DNA from: DASWRT01 sp036403035
GTDB lineage: Bacteria; Pseudomonadota; Alphaproteobacteria; ATCC43930; CGMCC-115725
Length of the DNA: 6,312 bases
NCBI GenBank assembly: GCA_036403035.1
Contig: DASWRT010000067.1
Span: forward strand, 1-6,312
Reading direction: 5' to 3'
Shown: positions 1 to 4,756 of the stretch, piece by piece
How the letters are laid out: every line of letters starts with the position of its first letter
Position numbering within the stretch: the first letter of the stretch is position 1
The notes under the pieces: model-generated
Database searches by the model: none
Seen by the model: only the letters and a program-made list of their open reading frames with translations
Told to the model about the DNA's origin: nothing
Translations under genes and position numbers: made by a program

Positions 1-1
1 G

Positions 2-304
2 TCAGATGACCTCCGCGATCGCCCGCTTGATCTCGGCGATCCGGACCTCGTCGCGCTTGTAGAACGTCCATTGCTTGATCCGCTTCGGGCGGAGAATGCC
101 GGCCTGCGACAGGATCTTCAGGTGCTCGCTGACCGTCGGCTGGCTGACGCCGAGCTTCTCGGCGATCAGCGCGCCGCAGACGCCGTCCGTGATGAGATCT
201 CCGTCGACTTGCGGCGGAAAATGCGCCGTCGGGTCCTTCAACCATTCGAGGATCTGGAGCCGGCGTTCGTTGGCGAGCGCCCGGATCGCGTCTGAAATAG
301 GCAT
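2..304 (-). CDS. ArsR-family winged-helix transcriptional regulator
   Basis: A 100-residue protein, complete from ATG (complement of 302-304) to TGA (complement of 2-4), and the normal size for a single-domain ArsR/SmtB repressor. The helix-turn-helix lies at about residues 45-65 (IAEKLGVSQPTVSEHLKIL) and the beta-wing at about 71-86 (LRPKRIKQWTFYKRDE). The N-terminal helix (DAIRALANERRLQILEWL) is typical of the family's dimer core. The classic metal-sensing CxC motif of the recognition-helix region is absent. Only one cysteine (Cys43, in DGVCGALIAEKL) is present, so arsenic or cadmium sensing of the ArsR/CadC kind is unlikely, and the ligand cannot be told from sequence. The gene is divergent from the dehydratase-ridA operon across a 122-bp gap holding a palindrome. 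By inference it represses itself and possibly that operon. Family assignment is firm; target and effector are inferred. Confidence 0.93.
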   Translation of the reverse strand: MPISDAIRALANERRLQILEWLKDPTAHFPPQVDGDLITDGVCGALIAEKLGVSQPTVSEHLKILSQAGILRPKRIKQWTFYKRDEVRIAEIKRAIAEVI

Positions 305-426
305 ATTGCGATTTAGCCAATTCCCTAATAATAGTCAAACTGAACCCGATGACCGAGGCGGCGGACGGCGATACGGGCGCGTCCGCATCGAGCCTCCCAG
401 CCCGGCGGTACAGCAGATAGGCAACG
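305..426. promoter_or_regulatory. Divergent promoter region between arsR-like gene and dehydratase operon
   Basis: This gap has an AT-rich island (about 303-345) in otherwise very GC-rich DNA. On the minus strand a TTGACT box (complement of 333-338) is followed after 17 bp by TAAATC (complement of 310-315). This would place the arsR transcript start at or almost at its ATG, a possible leaderless mRNA. On the plus strand TTGCGA (306-311) lies 15 bp before AATAAT (327-332, five of six matches to TATAAT), or 17 bp before TAATAG (329-334). The two candidate promoters overlap. Positions 346-426 are GC-rich leader with nothing recognisable. The promoter boxes are eye-matched and unproven. Confidence 0.45.
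313..328. promoter_or_regulatory. Candidate ArsR-type operator palindrome
   Basis: A 16-bp imperfect palindrome, TTAG-N2-AATT-N2-CTAA: all 12 defined bases are symmetric and the four N bases are not. It starts 9 bp upstream of the arsR-like ATG and sits in the spacer of the candidate promoters on both strands. That is where an autoregulating ArsR dimer would block polymerase. ArsR-family operators are usually AT-rich imperfect palindromes of roughly this size. Binding by the adjacent regulator is inferred from position only. Confidence 0.4.
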
Positions 427-1386
427 ATGGCGATCGAAATGCAGGATGGAACAGTCACCCGCGAGCGCATCGCGGCGATCGAGCCGATCATCCGGCCGCA
501 TATCCGGCGCACGCCGGTGATCCGGGTCGACGGCGCCGACTTCGGGATCGGCGCTCTCGACATGGTCCTTAAGCTCGAACTCCTTCAGCATGCCGGCTCG
601 TTCAAGGTGCGCGGCGCCTTCACCAACCTGCTGACCCGCGAGATCCCGGACGCCGGCATCGTCGCGGCGTCCGGCGGCAATCACGGCGCCGCCGTCGCCT
701 ATGCCGCGATGAAGCGCGGCGTGCCCGCGACGATCTTCGTGCCGAGCATCGCGTCTCCGGCCAAGCTGCGGCAGATCGGCAACTACGGCGCGGACCTCAG
801 GATCGCCGGCGACCGCTACGCCGACGCGCTGGCGGCGAGCGAGGAGTGGATCGCACGCTCCGGCGCGATGCCGATCCACGCCTTCGACCAGAGGGAGACG
901 ATGCTCGGTCAGGGCACGGTCGGATTTGAGTTCGAGGAGCAGGCGCCGGAGATCGACACGTTGCTCGTGGCGGTCGGCGGCGGCGGGCTGATCGGCGGCA
1001 TCGCGGCATGGTACGCCGGCCGGGCGACGCGGGTGGTCGCGGTCGAACCCGCAGCGTCTCCGACGCTGTACCGCGCGCTTGAAGCCGGAGAGCCGGTCGA
1101 CGCGGAGGCCGGCGGGATCGCCGCCGACTCATTGGCGCCGCGCCGCGTCGGCAAGCTGATGTTCCCGATCGCGCAGCACCACGTCGAGCGCGCCGTGCTG
1201 GTCGCCGACGACGAGATCCGGAACGCTCAAGAGGCACTGTGGCGCGTGCTGCGGATCGTCGCCGAACCCGGCGGCGTGCCGGCGCTGGCCGCGCTGCTCT
1301 CGCGCCGGTACGTGCCGCAGCCGGGCGAGCGGATCGGCGTGCTCATCTGCGGCGGAAACACGACCGCGGTCGACTTCAACCTTTAA
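427..1386 (+). CDS. PLP-dependent threonine/serine dehydratase (ammonia-lyase)
   Basis: A 319-residue fold-type II PLP enzyme of the threonine dehydratase / serine racemase group. It eliminates water from L-threonine or L-serine to give an enamine that becomes 2-oxobutanoate or pyruvate plus ammonia, in the cytoplasm. Visible motifs are the Schiff-base lysine Lys60 in GSFKVRGAF, the substrate-loop SGGNHG (82-87), the PLP-phosphate loop GGGGL (184-188), EPGG (280-283), and the C-terminal CGGN (308-311) next to the pyridine nitrogen. In CGGN a Cys replaces the frequent Ser. There is no C-terminal ACT domain, so it resembles the catabolic, non-feedback-inhibited class rather than biosynthetic IlvA. 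The start is fixed by an in-frame TAG at 418-420; the only later candidate near the N-terminus is ATG 439. The Shine-Dalgarno is weak. ridA follows 27 nt downstream. Alternatives within the fold (serine racemase, hydroxyaspartate dehydratase, EutB-like) cannot be excluded. Confidence 0.9.
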   Translation: MAIEMQDGTVTRERIAAIEPIIRPHIRRTPVIRVDGADFGIGALDMVLKLELLQHAGSFKVRGAFTNLLTREIPDAGIVAASGGNHGAAVAYAAMKRGVPATIFVPSIASPAKLRQIGNYGADLRIAGDRYADALAASEEWIARSGAMPIHAFDQRETMLGQGTVGFEFEEQAPEIDTLLVAVGGGGLIGGIAAWYAGRATRVVAVEPAASPTLYRALEAGEPVDAEAGGIAADSLAPRRVGKLMFPIAQHHVERAVLVADDEIRNAQEALWRVLRIVAEPGGVPALAALLSRRYVPQPGERIGVLICGGNTTAVDFNL

Positions 1387-1397
1387 GAGCCAACCCC

Positions 1398-1403
1398 AGG
1401 AGG
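1398..1403 (+). promoter_or_regulatory. Strong ribosome binding site of ridA
   Basis: A perfect AGGAGG lies 10 nt before the ridA ATG at 1414 and fixes that start. It is the strongest Shine-Dalgarno in the window. It contrasts with the weak site before the upstream dehydratase and suggests RidA is made in excess over its partner enzyme (inference). Confidence 0.85.
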
Positions 1404-1413
1404 ATTTTCAGCC

Positions 1414-1791
1414 ATGCCGAGAGAAGCCATCACGACCAACAAGATCGCCAAGCCCGTCGGACCGTTCTCGGCGGCGGTGCGCAGCGGAGACTTCGTCTAC
1501 CTGAGCGGCCAGACCGCCCAGGATCCCGCGACCGGCAAGCTCGTCCAGGGGGACGTGGCGGCGCAGACGGAGCAGATCTTCAAGAACCTCGACGCCGTTC
1601 TGCGTGCCGCGGGAAAGAGCTTCACGGACGTCGTCAGGGTCGGCGTGTTCCTGACCGACATGGCGGATTTCGCCGCGATGAACGCGGTCTATGCACGGCA
1701 CTTCGACGCGCCCTATCCGGCGCGCACGACAGTAGCGGTCGCCGCCCTGCCCCTGGAGGCGAGAGTCGAAATAGAGCTGGTCGCGCGATAG
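1414..1791 (+). CDS. ridA: RidA-family reactive enamine/imine deaminase
   Basis: A 125-residue protein of the RidA (YjgF/YER057c/UK114) family, full length and starting from an ideal RBS. RidA trimers hydrolyse 2-aminoacrylate and 2-aminocrotonate, the unstable products of PLP dehydratases, to 2-oxo acids and ammonia. This protects other PLP enzymes from damage. Key features are the N-terminal PVGPFSAAV segment, GDFVYLSGQ (25-33), and the C-terminal YPARTTVAVAALP block. Arg104 there matches the catalytic/substrate-carboxylate arginine of the RidA subfamily, and Glu120 in RVEIELVA matches its conserved glutamate. The usual Ser after the Arg is Thr. Having Arg and Glu places it in the active RidA subfamily rather than the Rid1-7 groups lacking the arginine. 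The position directly after a threonine/serine dehydratase matches the biochemistry, comparable to tdcB with tdcF in enterics. A hairpin lies 26 nt after the stop. Confidence 0.92.
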   Translation: MPREAITTNKIAKPVGPFSAAVRSGDFVYLSGQTAQDPATGKLVQGDVAAQTEQIFKNLDAVLRAAGKSFTDVVRVGVFLTDMADFAAMNAVYARHFDAPYPARTTVAVAALPLEARVEIELVAR

Positions 1792-1817
1792 GTCGCGACA
1801 GTACATCGGCAGATAAC

Positions 1818-1844
1818 CGGGAGCCCGGTCCGACCGGGCTCCCG
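1818..1844 (+). terminator. Hairpin terminator after dehydratase-ridA operon
   Basis: A perfect 12-bp stem (CGGGAGCCCGGT pairing with ACCGGGCTCCCG) has a 3-nt loop (1830-1832) and begins 26 nt after the ridA stop. The stem is very stable but there is no T-tract after it, so it may be an atypical intrinsic terminator or a 3'-end stabiliser. It cleanly separates the metabolic operon from the SOS operon. Confidence 0.6.
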
Positions 1845-1960
1845 AAGTGGCCGGCGCGAGCGGGGCGGGATCGCCCTGTTCGCGCCGTGTGCCGTTCGAC
1901 AATCAAAATCCAAATCCGCTTTCCCATTCTGCAATCGTACAGCGCGAATCACGCTGCCCC

Positions 1961-2000
1961 TTGACTCGCAACGCGCGAAATATCAGAACAAATAGAGAAC
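1961..2000 (+). promoter_or_regulatory. SOS promoter region of imuA-imuB-dnaE2
   Basis: A TTGACT -35-like box (1961-1966) is followed by the LexA box at 1986-2000. With a 17-bp spacer the -10 position would be 1984-1989 (CAGAAC, a poor TATAAT match), directly under the left half of the LexA box. A repressor there would cover the polymerase site. The -10 element is not convincing on its own. The rest of the gap upstream (1845-1960) shows no gene and no clear motif. Confidence 0.5.
1986..2000. promoter_or_regulatory. LexA binding site (alphaproteobacterial SOS box)
   Basis: GAAC (1986-1989), seven bases, then GAAC (1997-2000) is an exact match to the GAAC-N7-GAAC / GTTC-N7-GTTC LexA operator described for Alphaproteobacteria. 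The match extends to an 8-bp direct repeat, AGAACAAA at 1985-1992 and 1996-2003, with an 11-bp period, about one helical turn. It lies 30 bp upstream of the imuA ATG. The imuA-imuB-dnaE2 cassette is a well-known LexA target, so motif and context support each other. No lexA gene is in the window. Confidence 0.88.
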
Positions 2001-2030
2001 AAACGTAAGCGTACGCGCGTTGCTTCGGAC

Positions 2031-2861
2031 ATGGCGAGACTAAGGGACATTGAGCGCCGCGCTCTGCGCGAGCGGATCCGGATGCTGGAGGCGGGCGGCA
2101 GCGGCAGTGGTGCCGCAGCCGCCGCCAAGCGTCCGGCGTTGCCGTTCGGCATCGCTGCGATCGACGCCCTGCTGCCCGGCGGCGGGCTGGCGGCGGGCGC
2201 GCTGCACGAGATCATGGGCGCCGGGCCGGACGAGGAGGACGGCGCGGTCACCGCCGCCTTCGCGGCCGGCATCCTGGCGCGCCTCGCCCGCGGCGGCACC
2301 GGCGGCGGCACCGTGCTGTGGTGTCTCGTCCGTAGCGACCTCCACGCACCCGGCCTCGCCCGGCTCGGCCTCGACCCGGCGCGTCTCGTCGTCGTGCGGG
2401 GACGGCGCGACGCCGACGTGCTGTGGGCGATGGAGGAGGCGCTGCGGGAGGGTGGCGGTGGCGGCGGCAACGGCCCTGTCGCCGCGGTGCTGGGCGAAGT
2501 CTCCGGCCTGCCGGCGACGGCGGGGCGGCGATTGCAGCTTGCCGCCGAGACCTCGGGCGTCACGGCGCTGGTGCTGCGCCGCTGGCCGACCGGCGCCGTC
2601 GCGGCGCGGCAGCGCGGCGTGCCGACCGCGGCGTCGACGCGGTGGCGGGTCGCCGCCCTGCCGAGCGTTCCCGCCGCCGCGGGCGAGCCGGGCGTCGGCC
2701 GGCCGCTGTGGCGCGTCGAGCTGTTGCGCTGCCGGGGCGCCGCCGCCGGGGTTCCGGCTTCATGGATCGTGGAGGGGTGCGATGCGTCGGGTCATGTCGC
2801 TCTATCTGCCGGACTGGCCGACCGACCGGCTCGTCCGCGCGACCGGGCGCGACCCGGATAG
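2031..2861 (+). CDS. imuA: ImuA, RecA/SulA-like mutasome component
   Basis: A 276-residue homologue of ImuA (also called SulA-like/ImuA', RecA-fold). In the family it works with ImuB and DnaE2 in SOS-induced translesion synthesis and mutagenesis, without polymerase activity. Recognisable parts are an N-terminal helix (residues 3-20, LRDIERRALRERIRMLE), the RecA-like block LPFGIAAIDALLPGGGLAAGALHE (37-60), a degenerate P-loop region after it with no GKT/GKS (61-75), TVLWCLVRSDLHAPGLARLGL (94-114), and the C-terminal WRVELLRCRG...SWIVEGCDASG (227-254). A Gly-rich stretch (141-146) is low complexity. The start codon 2031 is 30 nt after the LexA box. No good Shine-Dalgarno is visible, so initiation may be weak. 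The last roughly 26 residues overlap imuB in another frame and are Arg/Pro/Ala-rich, probably an unconserved tail. It is the first gene of the SOS operon. Confidence 0.88.
   Translation: MARLRDIERRALRERIRMLEAGGSGSGAAAAAKRPALPFGIAAIDALLPGGGLAAGALHEIMGAGPDEEDGAVTAAFAAGILARLARGGTGGGTVLWCLVRSDLHAPGLARLGLDPARLVVVRGRRDADVLWAMEEALREGGGGGGNGPVAAVLGEVSGLPATAGRRLQLAAETSGVTALVLRRWPTGAVAARQRGVPTAASTRWRVAALPSVPAAAGEPGVGRPLWRVELLRCRGAAAGVPASWIVEGCDASGHVALSAGLADRPARPRDRARPG
2771..2777 (+). promoter_or_regulatory. Ribosome binding site of imuB inside imuA
   Basis: GGAGGGG lies within the imuA reading frame, with its GGAG core 7 nt before the imuB ATG at 2782. It supports 2782 over the alternative in-frame ATG at 2794, which would be about 20 nt from the GGAG core. 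The imuA ribosome would run over it, consistent with coupled translation. Confidence 0.65.
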
Positions 2862-4746
2862 GCCGCTCGCGACCTTCATCGCCGAGACGACCGCCGCCGC
2901 CAAGGCGGCAGGGAGCGGGCGGCGGCAGCGGATCGCGGCGGTCAACCGGGCGGCGGCGCGGGCCGGCATCCGCCCCGGCCTGCCGCTCGCCGACGCGCGC
3001 GCCCTGCTGCCGGGCCTCGAAGTAGCCCCCGCCGATCCGGCCGGCGACGCCGCCGCGCTGCGCCGGCTTGCCCGCTGGTGCGGTCGCTACAGCCCGTGGA
3101 CGGCGCCCGACGGCGCCGACGGCATGCGGCTCGACATCACCGGCTGCGCGCACCTCCAGGGCGGCGAGACGGCGCTCGCCGACGCGGTCGCCGCCCGGCT
3201 GCGCCGCTTCGGCTTCGCCTGCCGCGCCGCGATCGCCGACACGGCGGGCGCCGCCTGGGCACTGGCGCGGTACGGCGAGGACGGCAGCGGCGGTGCGGCG
3301 GCGGCGGCCATCGTGGTGGCGCCGCCGGGCGAGGGCCGCGCGGCACTGGCGCCGCTCCCGCCGGCCGCGCTGCGCCTTGCGCCGGCCGATGCGGTGCTGC
3401 TCGACCGGCTCGGCCTGCGCCGCGTCGGCGATCTCTATGCCCTGCCCCGCGCCGACCTCGCCCGCCGCGTCGGCGCTGATCTCATGCGGCGGCTCGATCA
3501 GGCGCTGGGCACCGCGGGCGAGCCGCTGTCGCCGCTGCCGGAATGTCCGGCGCGGCAGGCCCGTCTCGCCTTCGCCGAGCCGATCGCCGACCCGTCCGAC
3601 CTCGCCCGCGTGATCCGCCGTCTCGCCGACGCGCTCTGCCGCGGCGCCCTTGCCGCGGAGGCGATCGGCGCGCGCCGGCTGGTGCTCGATTTCTACCGGA
3701 CCGACGGACACGTTCCGAGCATCGCGATCGGCACCGCGCGGCCGAGCCGCGACCCGCGCCATCTCGCCCGCCTGCTGGAGGAGCGGCTGGAGACGGTCGA
3801 TCCCGGCCTCGGCATCGAGGCGATGGTGCTGACCGCGGCGCAGGCCGACCCGCTCGCGCCGACGCAGCAGCGCATGTTTCCGGAGGCGCGGCAGCCGCCG
3901 ACTCCGAAGCTTGAGGAATCTCCCTCCTCCCTTGCGAGGGAGGGTCGGGGTGGGAGAACTAGGAAAATCCATCAGAGGACCTCCGCACGTCTCGCGGCCA
4001 TACCCCCCACCCCGCCCCTCCCCCGCAAGGGAGGAGGGAGTGATGGAGAAACGGACTCCCGACCGTTGCCGCGGATCTCGCTGGTCCCCGATCTGCCCTG
4101 TCTCCATCTCGCCTGGGATGCCGACACCCCCGACCTCGGCAACGAGGAGAGCTTCCCCTGGCTTCCCCGCCTGCCGCGCCGCAAAGGGACTCCGCCGAGA
4201 GACGGCGGCGGCGGCGCGGACGACGCGGAGATCGCCGAGCTGGTCGACCGGATCGAGGCCCGGTTCGGGCCGTGGCGGGTGGAGCGGCTGGTGCCGTACG
4301 AGAGCCATGTGCCGGAGCGGGCGCAGCAGGCGGTGCCGGTCGCAGCCGCCGCCGGGCCGGCTCCCTCCCCGCCGCCGATCGCATCCGGCGCGGGATGGCC
4401 GGCCGGGCTGGTCCGGCCGGTGCGCCTGCTCGCTCCGCCCGAGCCGATCGACGTGACGGCGCCGGTGCCCGACGACCCGCCGGTGCAGTTCGCCTGGCGT
4501 CGGCGGCGGCACGTCGTGCGCCGCGCCGACGGGCCGGAGCGCGTCGCCGCGGAGTGGTGGCGGGACGGCAACGGCGACGATCCGGCCACGGCCGGCGCCG
4601 CCGCAGCCGCCGTGCGCGACTACTACCGCGTCGAGGACGAGGAAGGCCGGCGCTTCTGGCTGTTCCGCGCCGGACTCTACGGCGACGATGCCCTTCCGGG
4701 GCAGCGGCAGCGCGTGCGCTGGTATCTGCACGGGCTGTTCCCGTGA
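2782..4746 (+). CDS. imuB: ImuB, catalytically inactive Y-family polymerase homologue with an in-frame palindromic insertion
   Basis: A 654-residue ImuB. In the family it is a non-catalytic Y-family protein that docks the DnaE2 mutasome on the beta clamp and contacts ImuA and DnaE2. The N-terminus (MSLYLPDWPTDRL, 5-17) replaces the catalytic DxD motif of true Y polymerases, and RLDITGCAHLQGGE (116-129) replaces the SxDE motif. A helix-hairpin-helix-like block follows (LDRLGLRRVGDLYALPRADLARRVG, from 207), then the little-finger region (260-350). QQRMF at 362-366 (3865-3879) is a good beta-clamp pentapeptide. Conserved sequence resumes at about 481 (EIAELVDRIEARFG, ESHVPERA) and runs to the typical end (RDYYRVEDEEGRRFWLFR...WYLHGLF). 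Residues about 370-480 do not look like ImuB. Part (380-420) is encoded by a 121-bp inverted-repeat element. The family is usually nearer 500 residues. The start overlaps imuA by 80 nt, and the stop is 10 nt before dnaE2. Confidence 0.9.
   Translation: MRRVMSLYLPDWPTDRLVRATGRDPDRPLATFIAETTAAAKAAGSGRRQRIAAVNRAAARAGIRPGLPLADARALLPGLEVAPADPAGDAAALRRLARWCGRYSPWTAPDGADGMRLDITGCAHLQGGETALADAVAARLRRFGFACRAAIADTAGAAWALARYGEDGSGGAAAAAIVVAPPGEGRAALAPLPPAALRLAPADAVLLDRLGLRRVGDLYALPRADLARRVGADLMRRLDQALGTAGEPLSPLPECPARQARLAFAEPIADPSDLARVIRRLADALCRGALAAEAIGARRLVLDFYRTDGHVPSIAIGTARPSRDPRHLARLLEERLETVDPGLGIEAMVLTAAQADPLAPTQQRMFPEARQPPTPKLEESPSSLAREGRGGRTRKIHQRTSARLAAIPPTPPLPRKGGGSDGETDSRPLPRISLVPDLPCLHLAWDADTPDLGNEESFPWLPRLPRRKGTPPRDGGGGADDAEIAELVDRIEARFGPWRVERLVPYESHVPERAQQAVPVAAAAGPAPSPPPIASGAGWPAGLVRPVRLLAPPEPIDVTAPVPDDPPVQFAWRRRRHVVRRADGPERVAAEWWRDGNGDDPATAGAAAAAVRDYYRVEDEEGRRFWLFRAGLYGDDALPGQRQRVRWYLHGLFP
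3920..4040. repeat. Palindromic element inserted in frame in imuB
   Basis: Two 37-bp arms, 3920-3956 and 4004-4040, are inverted repeats of each other with 34 of 37 positions matching (mismatched pairs 3937/4023, 3945/4015 wait-free comparison by eye places the three at arm positions 18, 26 and 36). The core between them is 47 bp (3957-4003). Each arm also holds a small internal stem (TCCCT-TGCG-AGGGA at 3928-3941 in the left arm). The strand asymmetry of runs of C and G differs sharply from the codon pattern of the rest of imuB. The element is read in the imuB frame as SPSSLAREGRG...PPTPPLPRKGGGS without a stop. One other plus frame and one minus frame are also open across it. G/C-run palindromes of this look are, from memory, common dispersed repeats in alphaproteobacterial genomes, usually between genes. 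No transposase is present. Confidence 0.82.
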
Positions 4747-4756
4747 GTCCCGTCCG

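Noticed and set aside
1239..1964. A 241-codon plus-strand frame across the dehydratase 3' end, ridA and the terminator
   Set aside because: It runs out of frame through ridA, which has a strong RBS and clear family motifs, and it ends in the SOS control region.
2009..2016. 8-bp palindrome GCGTACGC between the LexA box and imuA
   Set aside because: It is short and expected by chance in GC-rich DNA, with no matching second site.
2050..2781. Upstream extension of the imuB frame, giving an 898-residue protein
   Set aside because: The extension is Arg/Ala/Cys-rich out-of-frame translation of imuA. ImuB homology begins at MRRVMSLYLP, and a good RBS supports the ATG at 2782.
3920..4040. Possible insertion sequence, MITE with known transposase, or CRISPR repeat
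   Set aside because: There is only one copy of each arm in inverted orientation, no transposase gene, no clear target-site duplication by eye, and no spaced direct repeats. It is best described as a palindromic repeat element of unknown mobility.
3920..4040. imuB as a pseudogene broken by the insertion
   Set aside because: The reading frame is uninterrupted from 2782 to 4746, and the conserved C-terminal end of ImuB is intact after the insert.
2560..4731. A 723-codon open frame on the minus strand opposite imuB
   Set aside because: Its composition is Arg/Gly/Ala-rich without any recognisable domain, and it mirrors a convincing ImuB. Long antisense frames are expected in DNA of this GC content.
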